A stretch of 64,000 nt of DNA, from assembly GCF_004331265.1 (NCBI RefSeq), contig NZ_SJOO01000006.1, positions 62,001 to 126,000 on the forward strand, in the 5' to 3' direction. The notes under the pieces were generated by a model, which saw only the letters and a program-made list of their open reading frames with translations, searched no databases and was not told where the DNA came from. Source of the DNA: Enterobacter wuhouensis (GTDB lineage Bacteria > Pseudomonadota > Gammaproteobacteria > Enterobacterales > Enterobacteriaceae). The first letter of the stretch is position 1. Every line of letters begins with the position of its first letter. The position numbers were made by a program, and so were the translations under genes. Shown here in pieces: positions 42,809-52,873 of this stretch.

Positions 42809-43929
42809 CAGGCGTTTCCTCCGCTGGTTTTCATCTCTTCGGCCTTCACTTCCTGCCCGGCGGCCACTTTGTCAGTACCTTCCACAATCAGCCTGTCGCC
42901 CGCCTTCAGGCCGCTCAGCACTAGCCATTTGTCGCCGTAGGTGTCACCCGTCTCCAGCTGACGCTGCTCGACCTTGTTGCTGGCATTGACCACCAGCGCG
43001 GTGGCGGTGCCTTTGGCGTCGCGGGTGATTCCCTGCTGCGGCGCGAGTATCGCATCGTTCATGACGCCTTCATCTACCCTGGCGCGAACGAACATGCCCG
43101 GAAGAAGCTGATGCTGCGGGTTCGGGAAGACGGCGCGCAGCGTGACCGAGCCGGTCGATTCATCCACCGCCACTTCGGTTAACGCCAGACGGCCTTTCTC
43201 GCTGTAGGTGCTGCCGTCTTCGAGGATTAACGACACGCTTAGCGTATCGCTGTTGGTGGCAAGGGTTTGCTTGCGTAAACGCAGCAGATCGGCGCTGGAA
43301 CGGGTTAAGTCGACGTACATGCTGTCGAGCCCGCGAACGGTGGCGAGCGCGGTATCCTGCTGGGCGGTCACCAGCGCGCCGGGGGTCACGGAGGAGATGC
43401 CGATGCGTCCGGCAATCGGCGCGGTGACGGTGGTCCAGTTGAGGTTAATGCGCGCGCTCTCCTGCGCGGCCTTCTTTGACTCAACGCTGGCCTTGTCCTG
43501 CGCGCAGGTGGACTTCGCGTCCTCTGCGTCCTGACGCGACACGCCGTCGTCCTTCACCAGCTGCGCATAGCGCTGGGCCTTCTGACAGTCGGCCTGCACC
43601 AGCGCCTGCGCCTGCTTCAGCGCGGCGGCGGCTTCATCGTAGGCGGCGCGGTAGCTGGAAGGGTCAATTTGATACAGCGCCTGCCCGGCCTTGACCGTAT
43701 CGCCTTCGGTGAACAGCCGCTTCTGGATAATGCCGCCTACCTGCGGGCGCACTTCGGCGCTCATGGCGGCGGCGGTGCGGCCCGTCAGCTCGCTGACGAC
43801 GGACACCGGCTGGCTCATGAGCGTGACAATCCCCACTTCCGGAAGAGGACGCTGGGGAGCAGATGTTTGCGCATTATCGCACCCTGTCAGGAGGAGTAAT
43901 GCCGCGATGGAGGTTGTTATGGTTTTCAT
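42808..43929 (-). CDS. eefA: RND periplasmic adaptor (EefA-like)
   Basis: A 373-residue membrane-fusion lipoprotein; lipobox LLLLTGC and mature C-D-N. Lipoyl and beta-barrel domains flank an alpha-helical hairpin (about residues 90-175) rich in A, K, Q. YQIDPSSYRAAYDEAAAALK is typical of AcrA-type adaptors. First gene of the efflux operon. Aspartate after the lipidated cysteine indicates inner-membrane retention. Confidence 0.8.
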   Translation of the reverse strand: MKTITTSIAALLLLTGCDNAQTSAPQRPLPEVGIVTLMSQPVSVVSELTGRTAAAMSAEVRPQVGGIIQKRLFTEGDTVKAGQALYQIDPSSYRAAYDEAAAALKQAQALVQADCQKAQRYAQLVKDDGVSRQDAEDAKSTCAQDKASVESKKAAQESARINLNWTTVTAPIAGRIGISSVTPGALVTAQQDTALATVRGLDSMYVDLTRSSADLLRLRKQTLATNSDTLSVSLILEDGSTYSEKGRLALTEVAVDESTGSVTLRAVFPNPQHQLLPGMFVRARVDEGVMNDAILAPQQGITRDAKGTATALVVNASNKVEQRQLETGDTYGDKWLVLSGLKAGDRLIVEGTDKVAAGQEVKAEEMKTSGGNA

Positions 43930-44077
43930 AATCTTTTTCCAAGGTGAACGATGCCTGCCCCGTTAATCGCTTAACAGGGAGGAGGGCTAATTAAAGGCAC
44001 AGCGATACCGCATCTCTGACTGAGTCAGAAATGTAAAAAAGGGGAATTACTTATTCCCGCTAATTATTCATATGCGA

Positions 44078-44647
44078 TTACTTCGCAGTGAAAAGCATAT
44101 TTAAAATATCCTGATAAAGAGGCTCTAATTGTTCTGACGGTACTTTTAACGGCGTGAGTCGACGGTAAATGGTGCCTTCGATCATCACGGCGGTAATCTC
44201 CACGCAGCAGCGAATATGCTCGTCGCTCAGGTGGGGAAACTGCTTTTTCAGATGCGCGCAGGCGTTGGCGAACATGCGCGATTCGGCTTCGATCAGCATG
44301 GCGGCAACCTGAGGATTGCGCGTGGCCTCGGCGGACATTTCCAGCATCAGGGCATCGTCATCTTCGTTGAGGGTCTGTCGCCAGGCGAGCGCCTGCGGCA
44401 TCCCTTCCACCAGGGTTTTGCCCTGCATCTCCTCGATGCGCGAGTCGATGATGCGGCGGATCATCTCTTCGATGATCGCGTCTTTGTTGCTGAAATAACG
44501 GTAAATTTGTCCGACGCTGAGCTTCGCCTCGCTGGCGATCTGCGACATGCTGGCGGCGTGAAACCCGCTGGCCCGAAAGCAGCGGCGCGCGGCGGTAACG
44601 ATCTCGTCCTGGCGCAGTTTTTGTCGTTCTTCCAGCTTTGTGCTCAT
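44078..44647 (-). CDS. eefR: TetR-family repressor of the RND operon (EefR-like)
   Basis: A 189-residue TetR protein. The HTH is MSQIASEAKLSVGQIYRYFS (about residues 35-54) followed by NKDAIIEEMI. It lies 149 bases upstream of the adaptor gene on the same strand, the arrangement expected for a local regulator. A near-perfect palindrome at 44668-44685, just before its start, is the likely autoregulatory operator. Confidence 0.8.
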   Translation of the reverse strand: MSTKLEERQKLRQDEIVTAARRCFRASGFHAASMSQIASEAKLSVGQIYRYFSNKDAIIEEMIRRIIDSRIEEMQGKTLVEGMPQALAWRQTLNEDDDALMLEMSAEATRNPQVAAMLIEAESRMFANACAHLKKQFPHLSDEHIRCCVEITAVMIEGTIYRRLTPLKVPSEQLEPLYQDILNMLFTAK

Positions 44648-44667
44648 CGTCGGCTACCGTGTAAAAG

Positions 44668-44685
44668 TGAGAATGATCGTTCTCA
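44668..44685. promoter_or_regulatory. Palindromic operator upstream of the eefR-like gene
   Basis: TGAGAATGATCGTTCTCA, with perfect 6-bp arms TGAGAA/TTCTCA. Position before the TetR gene suggests a TetR-type operator. It also resembles a Fur box (GAGAATGAT against GATAATGAT), so iron control is possible. Confidence 0.6.
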
Positions 44686-44833
44686 TTATACGTTTTAGGT
44701 GCGTATTGGAAAGGCTTTTTTTATTTACATATTGAATGAATATTTCCAGGGTTAAACAATGGAGGAAATAAGGAGTTTTTATGAAGGTGAAGCTGTGAGA
44801 TATTCAGATTGCGCTGAAAATAAGGAGAACAAT

Positions 44834-45253
44834 ATGCAGTTGAGCATCACTGAAAAAGTTACGCCAGAAGAAAAAGAAGAGTTATTAACGGGGCTGAGAT
44901 CGTATAACGGGCAGTTTTTAGATCTGGCGAACTTTAGCGGCGATATTGGCGTTTACGTGCGGGACGAAAAAGGCCTCATGCTCGGCGGGCTGATTGGGGT
45001 GCGGAAAGGCGACTGGCTGAATATTGATTTTCTCTGGGTCAGCGAGACCGTGCGCGGATCCGGCGTCGGCAGCCAGCTCATCAGAACGGCCGAAGAGGAA
45101 GCCCGACGCAAAGGCTGCAGGCACGCGCTGGTCGATACCGCCAGCTTCCAGGCGCGCCCGTTTTATGAAAAACAGGGGTACCAGCTGCAGATGTCTTTAC
45201 AGGATTATCCGTATAAAGGCATGCAGCGGCACTATCTGGCGAAAGCGCTTTAA
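44834..45253 (+). CDS. GNAT family N-acetyltransferase
   Basis: A 139-residue GNAT enzyme. ATG 44834 (MQLSITEKV) has AAGGAG upstream; the frame extends 25 codons earlier without a site. The acetyl-CoA loop is [19 protein letters not shown], then [20 protein letters not shown]. Acceptor unknown. Its stop overlaps the convergent TetR gene by four bases. Confidence 0.85.
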   Translation: MQLSITEKVTPEEKEELLTGLRSYNGQFLDLANFSGDIGVYVRDEKGLMLGGLIGVRKGDWLNIDFLWVSETVRGSGVGSQLIRTAEEEARRKGCRHALVDTASFQARPFYEKQGYQLQMSLQDYPYKGMQRHYLAKAL

Positions 45254-45903
45254 CCGCCGATCCCAGTGCCGATCACGGCAAGCGCATGACGGACAATGAT
45301 TTCCGGCGAGAGGGATTTTAGCCTCTCGTCATTGCGCATGCGTGAGAACGGCACTAGCACCAGGCTCAGCAAGGTCGTAAACAGCAGCTCCGGTGCCAGC
45401 GCCTGATTCAGCTTCCCTTCCTGCTGCCAGCCTTTGATGGTGGCGAGCGTCGCCTGATACTTCTCGTCACCAAACCGCGCCTGCAGATGGGTGCGCAGTA
45501 CCGGCATTTCGCCAATCACCTCCTGCATCCACAGCGGTGCAAACCAGTGATGCTGTTCCGCCAGCTCGGCCAGCACCTTAACCATTTCCGTCAGGGCGTT
45601 CACCGGCGAATCCCGGTTATCGGCGAAAATCGTCCCGATCCTCTCGCGTAACGGCAGAAAACGCTCCTCAATCATCGCATCCAGCAGCTGCTCTCGGGAG
45701 TTGAAATAGTAGTGCAGCATCGCGGGCGTGAAGCCTGCCTCTTTGGCGATGGCGTTCAACGAGGTGTTGGCGATCCCCTGACGGGAAAAGAGGTTCAGGG
45801 CGATATCCAGCAGCTGTTCGCGGCTGGCGGTGACGCGCTTGCCGCCGCGTGGACGGCCCGGGCGGCGCGGTTCAGAATTGTCTTTTAATGCTGGCATGAC
45901 CAC
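45250..45903 (-). CDS. TetR-family regulator, divergent from DHA2 exporter
   Basis: A 217-residue TetR protein with [24 protein letters not shown] basic, proline-rich N-terminus (PRRPGRPRG) precedes it. The gene is back to back with the MFS exporter at 45991, with an AT-rich palindromic control region between, so it probably represses that exporter. Confidence 0.85.
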   Translation of the reverse strand: MVMPALKDNSEPRRPGRPRGGKRVTASREQLLDIALNLFSRQGIANTSLNAIAKEAGFTPAMLHYYFNSREQLLDAMIEERFLPLRERIGTIFADNRDSPVNALTEMVKVLAELAEQHHWFAPLWMQEVIGEMPVLRTHLQARFGDEKYQATLATIKGWQQEGKLNQALAPELLFTTLLSLVLVPFSRMRNDERLKSLSPEIIVRHALAVIGTGIGG

Positions 45904-45915
45904 GGTGCCTCTTGA

Positions 45916-47475
<1,560 letters not shown>

Positions 47476-47592
47476 GGTTAGCGCTTCTGTTATTTATTGC
47501 GAGTCGCTTTCTGAATTTTAAACGTCTCCCTTGTCACTCTCCTGGACGTTGGCGCATGCTGTGGCCTGGTCAATAAACCAACAGAGGTTGCA

Positions 47593-47853
47593 ATGAAGCG
47601 CACGGCAAAACTGATTAAAAAAGGGCGAAAGCAGGCTGTTGTTCTGCCTGCTGAGTTTGCGTTTGATACGGAGAGCGTTTATATCCGGCGGGATGACGAG
47701 GGAAATGTTGTTTTGACGGCAAGATCGGATAAAGAGCGGCACAGGGATAACTTTTTGCGTTTGCTCAAACAGACGCATGTGCCGGATTCTTTCCTGAGCA
47801 AAGAGGAGCGCAATCAAAGCTATACGACACGAGATCCTCTGGAAGGACTGTAG
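47593..47853 (+). CDS. vapB: VapB-type antitoxin
   Basis: An 86-residue AbrB/SpoVT-fold antitoxin (VagC-like): TAKLIKKGRKQAVVLPAEFA forms the DNA-binding barrel and the C-terminal LLKQTHVPDSFLSKEER would wrap the toxin. Ribosome site GAGG before ATG. The toxin gene starts three bases after its stop; operon is presumably autorepressed. Confidence 0.9.
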   Translation: MKRTAKLIKKGRKQAVVLPAEFAFDTESVYIRRDDEGNVVLTARSDKERHRDNFLRLLKQTHVPDSFLSKEERNQSYTTRDPLEGL

Positions 47854-47856
47854 AAA

Positions 47857-48255
47857 ATGTTGCATATGCTGGATACAAACATAGTAAGCCATCTTGTGAG
47901 GCAACACCCCGAGGTTCTAAACCAATATTCGCAAATCGCGCCTGAAAAGATGTGTATTTCAAGCGTAACGGAGGCTGAATTGCTATACGGCGTAGCCAAA
48001 AAGCAAAACAACCAACTGCACAAAACCATACTGGAATTTCTTAAAACCATCACCATTTGCGACTGGGACAGCGAAGCCGCAGCCACCTACGGCGAACTGC
48101 GTGCCGCGATGGAGAAGAAAGGAAAGGTGATGGGCGATCTCGATCAGTTGATTGCTGCCCATGCCATCAGCAGAGGCACAACGGTTGTCACCAACGATCG
48201 CGCATTTGGGATGGTACAGGACCTTATCGTTGAAGACTGGACGACAGTTTCCTGA
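47857..48255 (+). CDS. vapC: VapC-type PIN-domain toxin
   Basis: A 132-residue PIN endoribonuclease. The acidic metal-binding residues are D6 (MLDTNI), E in SVTEAELLYG, D in GDLDQLIAAHA, and D in VTNDRAF, all present, so the toxin should be active. VapC proteins of enterobacteria cleave initiator tRNA. Start at 47857 (MLHMLDTN) fits relatives beginning MLKFMLDTN. Confidence 0.92.
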   Translation: MLHMLDTNIVSHLVRQHPEVLNQYSQIAPEKMCISSVTEAELLYGVAKKQNNQLHKTILEFLKTITICDWDSEAAATYGELRAAMEKKGKVMGDLDQLIAAHAISRGTTVVTNDRAFGMVQDLIVEDWTTVS

Positions 48256-48286
48256 TGCCCTTCGCCCGGTGGCGCTCCCCCCTCAC

Positions 48287-48316
48287 GTAGGCCGGGTAAG
48301 CGCAGCGCCACCCGGC
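48287..48316. repeat. REP element between vapC and nlpA
   Basis: GTAGGCCGGGTAAGCGCAGC continuing GCCACCCGGC; the same variant as at 31713-31742. Confidence 0.82.
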
Positions 48317-48423
48317 AATAGGCTGTATATAACGTATCCTTCTTATTGATTCCTTTTCGTTTTTTAGCGCGCCGCCGCGTTGTCGATATAGTCTTCAAAA
48401 CGTCTTTCAAAAGGAACTGTCTC

Positions 48424-49224
48424 GTGAAACTTCGACTGGGTGCGCTTCTCCTGACTGGCCTGCTGCTCGCGGGCTGTGACCAAAGCGGCAACGATGCCAA
48501 ACACATAAAGGTCGGCGTGATCAACGGCGCCGAGCAGGATGTCGCGGAAGTCGCAAAAAAAGTGGCAAAAGAGAAATACGGTCTGGACGTGGAGCTGGTG
48601 GGCTTTAGCGGCTCGCTGCTGCCCAACGACGCGACCAACCACGGTGAACTGGACGCCAACGTCTTCCAGCATCGGCCTTTCCTTGCTGAAGATAACAAGG
48701 CGCACGGCTATAAGCTGGTTGCCGTTGCTAACACCTTTGTCTTCCCGATGGCCGGCTATTCCCGCAAGATTAAATCGGTGAATGAACTGAAGGACGGCGC
48801 AACCGTTGCCATCCCTAATGACCCGACCAACCTCGGTCGCGCGCTGTTGCTGCTGCAAAAAGAGAAGCTGATTGCCCTGAAGCCGGACGTTGGCCTGCTG
48901 CCAACGGCGCTGGATATCACGGCGAACCCGAAGAATCTGAAGATTATGGAGCTTGAAGGCGCGCAGCTGCCGCGCGTGCTGGACGACCCGAAAGTGGATG
49001 TCGCCATCATCAGCACCACCTATCTCCAGCAAACCGGGCTTTCTCCTGTTCACGACAGCGTCTTTATCGAGGATAAAAATTCGCCGTACGTAAACATCGT
49101 GGTGACGCGTGAAGACAATAAGGATGCGGAAAACGTGAAAGCGTTTGTTCAGTCGTATCAGTCACCTGAGGTGGCGAAAGCGGCAGAAACTATCTTTAAC
49201 GGCGGTGCGGTGCCGGGCTGGTGA
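48424..49224 (+). CDS. nlpA: Lipoprotein-28, NlpA
   Basis: A 266-residue MetQ-family substrate-binding lipoprotein of the inner membrane with a minor role in methionine uptake. The start is GTG at 48424, with AAAGGAA upstream; the frame is open further upstream but only this start gives the signal sequence. Lipobox LLLAGC, then D-Q: aspartate at +2 retains the lipoprotein in the inner membrane. GVINGAEQDVAEVAKKVAKE is identical to E. coli NlpA as I remember it. Confidence 0.95.
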   Translation: MKLRLGALLLTGLLLAGCDQSGNDAKHIKVGVINGAEQDVAEVAKKVAKEKYGLDVELVGFSGSLLPNDATNHGELDANVFQHRPFLAEDNKAHGYKLVAVANTFVFPMAGYSRKIKSVNELKDGATVAIPNDPTNLGRALLLLQKEKLIALKPDVGLLPTALDITANPKNLKIMELEGAQLPRVLDDPKVDVAIISTTYLQQTGLSPVHDSVFIEDKNSPYVNIVVTREDNKDAENVKAFVQSYQSPEVAKAAETIFNGGAVPGW

Positions 49225-49234
49225 TTTGCCTCTG

Positions 49235-49915
49235 CTAGAGCGGCACCCGGGCATCTATTCGACTCTCCGGCCAGAGGAAACCCTGGCCGAAGCGCGCCCC
49301 CGTGGCGCGGGCTCGCTCCAGATCCTGTGAATTCTCAATCCCTTCGATCACGATACGATCTGCAATCCCGGTTTTGACCGACTCGATATACGCCCTAAGC
49401 GACCCGCGAGCATTCAGCTCTGAACGATCGATTTTTACCCCGTCCAGCGCAAGCGCAAGGCGAAGAAAGTCTTCTGTCAGGTCGCGGGTGAGATCGTCGA
49501 GCCAGATCTTCCAGCCCGCCGCTCGGAGCTGGATAAGGGAATTACGCAGGCGCTGCCGTTCGGCTTCGCTCATGCGGGTGATGGTCAGCGGGTCCTGGAT
49601 TTCTATCGTTATACGCTGCTGGTGGCGCAGCGAAAGCAGCAGCCGGAGGGCGCGATCGTCCAGGAAATGTTCTGCCGGAAGGTTTAACCAGTAATGCCCC
49701 CGGTCTGGCATTTGCAGGAGGGTAGTCGCCTGCCAGAAAAAAATCTGCAGCGCCGAGCGGGCGGGGAGTGAGGCAAAGAAAACGTCGAGATTGACGCTGG
49801 GGATCTCCACGAGAACTTCATGCGCGACAACGTGGCCTGTATGAAAGTCGACAAGCGGCTGGAACCGCAGCCCTGATATGTTCTGCAGGACGGGGGAAGG
49901 GAGAACGGTATACAT
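49235..49915 (-). CDS. EAL-domain protein with altered loop 6
   Basis: A 226-residue stand-alone EAL domain, possibly a cyclic-di-GMP phosphodiesterase or a non-enzymatic relative such as YdiV. Signature E is in AHEVLVEI (E-V-L instead of E-A-L); N in LNLPAEHF, E in IEIQD, D-D in WLDDLTRD, K in VKIDRS and E in IEGIEN are present. The loop-6 motif D-F-G-T-G is replaced by D-L-T-R-D, which usually reduces activity. It stands next to LuxR-type and fimbrial genes, a setting like Klebsiella mrkJ. No signal or membrane segment. Confidence 0.82.
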   Translation of the reverse strand: MYTVLPSPVLQNISGLRFQPLVDFHTGHVVAHEVLVEIPSVNLDVFFASLPARSALQIFFWQATTLLQMPDRGHYWLNLPAEHFLDDRALRLLLSLRHQQRITIEIQDPLTITRMSEAERQRLRNSLIQLRAAGWKIWLDDLTRDLTEDFLRLALALDGVKIDRSELNARGSLRAYIESVKTGIADRIVIEGIENSQDLERARATGARFGQGFLWPESRIDARVPL

Positions 49916-49991
49916 GAAAAGCCTTCAGGAGAGATAAAAAAAGGTTCCCGCGGACACGGGAACAAAAGGCAAACGACACACGGTCAAATTC

Positions 49992-50612
49992 TTAATTCAG
50001 TATCCAGCGGATGCTTTGGTAGAACGAAGGGCCTCGCACCGCCTTCAGCTTGTTCATGGCATTGTTCTTGTAGAAGTACACCAGCCTCACGTTACAGCCC
50101 AGCTGGCGGGCAATTTGCTTGGTTTTCAGGTTGCATGAGTAACCGCGCAGTACGCTGGCTTCCTCGCTGGACAATCTCGCCGGGGTGCGCTGGCGGGTCG
50201 TCATGCTCACGTTGTAAAGACCGGGCGCCTGCGGCGTCTGGCTCATCAGGATTTGCCACAGCGCCTTGATGTCGCCCAGAGAAACCCTTTTGCTGATGAC
50301 CCCGTCAACATGCTTAAATTTCAGATAACCGACGGACAGCGAATAAATATAGATCTTCGCTCCAGGCTGTTTTTGCTTAATACACAGAATATCGTCATTG
50401 GTTGTGACCCTGAAATGACCGGTATTCAGCGGATCGTAAATAATAATGTCAAAGGACTGCTCGCTAAGCGCAAGATCTTCGATATGCGTAAACCCATGGA
50501 AAATGACATCCTGCTGTACGTCTGCCTCACGCTTTCCTAACGACTGCAGGCCAATCATGGTGAATTCACAGCTATCAACCACGGCAACGTGTATTGTTTT
50601 TTTGGTTTTCAT
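49992..50612 (-). CDS. LuxR-type transcription regulator, fimbrial locus
   Basis: A 206-residue protein with a degenerate receiver-like N-terminal domain and a C-terminal helix-turn-helix (LSSEEASVLRGYSCNLKTKQ then IARQLG). No clear phospho-acceptor site is seen in the receiver part. ATG 50612 is chosen because GGAG is eight bases upstream; the ATG at 50618 is only two bases from it. Probably controls the fimbrial operon; its target is not shown by sequence. Confidence 0.8.
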   Translation of the reverse strand: MKTKKTIHVAVVDSCEFTMIGLQSLGKREADVQQDVIFHGFTHIEDLALSEQSFDIIIYDPLNTGHFRVTTNDDILCIKQKQPGAKIYIYSLSVGYLKFKHVDGVISKRVSLGDIKALWQILMSQTPQAPGLYNVSMTTRQRTPARLSSEEASVLRGYSCNLKTKQIARQLGCNVRLVYFYKNNAMNKLKAVRGPSFYQSIRWILN

Positions 50613-51121
50613 TGGCATTCTCCTTTCGCTGAATAATCAGTCCCTGGAAGAGAAAATAGAGAACTACGTTTTTAATAGACTGATGCGACGGAGTAAATGT
50701 AAGCCATCAGAAACATATGAGTAAAGGCTATGCTAATTATTGTGGGAATATAAAATTGAAAAATTGATTTAACGAGAAATACAATCTCTTTAATCTTTTA
50801 ATAATCTTCAAGCCAGATTTTTATCCTGAGAATAGGCTAATATTAAGCTTTGATCTGGTTTTTAATGCCGGTAATCCACGGATTTTACGTGGTTTTTCAG
50901 CGTTTTCGTCAGAAAAAATCATAGTCAGATCGGGTTCTCACCTGCAGGACGGCTTTAATTAACGGCAGGGCGGAAGGATAAAATAGAAGTTTTTCTATAA
51001 ATTTAATATCCATGTTCAGAATTTTAGCATTCAGGAGGATAAAATCCTGGCGCTAAGAGGTTGTGAGTGGAGGATGCATAACCTATTATCGATTTTCTTT
51101 TTACGATAATTTAGAAATGAC
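50613..51121. other. Intergenic region between divergent LuxR-type genes
   Basis: About 510 bases, AT-rich, no convincing gene. It must hold the promoters of both regulators. I see no strong hairpin or repeat. Confidence 0.5.
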
Positions 51122-51787
51122 ATGATTAATGCTGAAATTCCCGTCAGGGTGATGGTGTTCTACAAAATAAATATATTTGAGGAGGTAATATGCGATGCTC
51201 TCCAGAATCTTCTCCCCGATTGCGTACTGCAAATTACCATTATCGACTCTACGGAACAGATGCTGACGTCTCTGGCTGATAATAAATTCGATATTTTTAT
51301 CACCGAATTTAATTATCTTCTTAACCATAAGGAGTGGAGCACAGAGACCAGCGCCCGCTTAACGCTTTTGTGTAAATCGAACAATGTCAGACGCGTTCTT
51401 TTTGTTCCTGACCTGCAGTATGGGCTATTAAAGAAAGTGCTGGAGATGAAGTTTGAATTGACCATCAGCCTGCAGGATGAACTGGCGGAGCTGGAAAACG
51501 AGCTGCACGCGCTGTTGATGACAGAAGAGCCAAAGCCGGTCGTCTCTTCCTGGCTCAGGAAGGCGATGCGTACAGGTTCGCGCTCGCGTTCGGTGCTTTC
51601 ATCAAGGGAATGGGAAGTGATTCATTTGATTGTGGAAGGCTATTCCATTACCGAGATAGCCCGCCATCGAAACCGATCCGTCAGCACAATTGCCACCCAG
51701 AAACACAATGCGATGAAAAAACTCAATCTTTCCAACCATAGCGAACTGATTAAGTATCTGCATACGGTTGGAAAGATGGGCGGCTAG
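51122..51787 (+). CDS. LuxR-type transcription regulator, fimbrial locus
   Basis: A 221-residue protein of the same build as the previous regulator: N-terminal receiver-like domain without a clear phosphorylation site and a C-terminal LuxR HTH (LSSREWEVIHLIVEGYSITE continuing IARHRNRSVSTIATQK). The start is uncertain because no strong ribosome site is seen. It converges with the adhesin gene, six bases away, so the regulator pair flanks the fimbrial operon. Confidence 0.8.
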   Translation: MINAEIPVRVMVFYKINIFEEVICDALQNLLPDCVLQITIIDSTEQMLTSLADNKFDIFITEFNYLLNHKEWSTETSARLTLLCKSNNVRRVLFVPDLQYGLLKKVLEMKFELTISLQDELAELENELHALLMTEEPKPVVSSWLRKAMRTGSRSRSVLSSREWEVIHLIVEGYSITEIARHRNRSVSTIATQKHNAMKKLNLSNHSELIKYLHTVGKMGG

Positions 51788-51793
51788 CCCGCG

Positions 51794-52858
51794 TCAGGGG
51801 TAGATGATATTCAACGTTGCGGAGGTATTGATCTTGCCCTGTGTGACCTTTGCGGGTGCCCAGACATAATAGTATGCCGCCATCGGCAGGGTGAAGTGCT
51901 CGCTCAGCGCGCCGCCTGCCGCCACGTTGAAAATCATCGTGGCGTTACCGCGGCTGGTGGTGGACGTTGAGAACGTCACCGGCAACTGCGGATTATTACG
52001 CTGAATCAGCCGCAGGCCCACGCCCTGCGCGGCGCTGCTGGTGCTATCGATCAATACTGAACTGTCGGTAGACAGCAGCTGCGTACTGGAGAGGAACATC
52101 TCAATGGCCCGATCCGAATTGCCGTTAACGCCCACGTTCTGACAGCTCATGTTCAGCGAGAACGGCGTAAGCCCCGGCTGCGAAGCCGCGTTCAGCTGGG
52201 GAATACCGAGGGTTGGGAGTTTGACGGTCAGCCCGGCATTGTCGAACGAACAGGTGGTCAGTTTTGGCGCATATTTGATGGTCATCGGCTGGCCGAACAT
52301 GTCGCGGTTGTCGTAGGGCCACTGAAATCCGTTGAACAGCCACTGGACAATTTTCACCAGCTGGCTGATCGGCCAGCCGATGATTTCCCAAAATGACATG
52401 CCGCTCATGTCGCTCACGAACATCACGTCGCTCATGTTTGCGGTATCCCCGGTGAGCGTCGTCCCGCTCTGGTTCACAAGGGTGAAGCGAACCGTAAACG
52501 GCGTATTCAGCTCCGACGCCGTGTGGCTGCCGCTGGCGGCGAGCGTTTTGTTGGGCTGGGTGCTGGTGATCTCCGCGTGCACCATATATTTGTTGTTGCT
52601 GAACCCGAGTATGGTGGCGTAGCTGCTGTTGGTTGACAGGATCGGGGTATAGGAGAACTCGCTGTTGCTCGTTGAACAGTTAAACGAACCGCTGTACTGC
52701 GTAGTGTAGCTCCCCGTCCAGGTCGGCGTGGCCGGGCTGAGCTTGTCGGATAAATCAACGCTGATCGGCGTGCCGTAGACGATGCTGCCGCCGGAGCAGG
52801 TGGCGTAGCTGGCGGTGCTGATGCACGCCAGCATCAGGAAAGTGAAAAACCTTAACAT
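51794..52858 (-). CDS. Fimbrial tip adhesin
   Basis: A 354-residue secreted protein with a 19-residue signal peptide (MLRFFTFLMLACISTASYA then TCSGG). Two-domain layout: receptor-binding N-terminal domain and a C-terminal pilin domain (about 195-354) with paired cysteines and a terminal beta-strand pattern TSATLNIIYP. Last gene of the chaperone-usher operon. The receptor is unknown. Confidence 0.8.
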   Translation of the reverse strand: MLRFFTFLMLACISTASYATCSGGSIVYGTPISVDLSDKLSPATPTWTGSYTTQYSGSFNCSTSNSEFSYTPILSTNSSYATILGFSNNKYMVHAEITSTQPNKTLAASGSHTASELNTPFTVRFTLVNQSGTTLTGDTANMSDVMFVSDMSGMSFWEIIGWPISQLVKIVQWLFNGFQWPYDNRDMFGQPMTIKYAPKLTTCSFDNAGLTVKLPTLGIPQLNAASQPGLTPFSLNMSCQNVGVNGNSDRAIEMFLSSTQLLSTDSSVLIDSTSSAAQGVGLRLIQRNNPQLPVTFSTSTTSRGNATMIFNVAAGGALSEHFTLPMAAYYYVWAPAKVTQGKINTSATLNIIYP

Positions 52859-52873
52859 AATGATATTCCGTAA

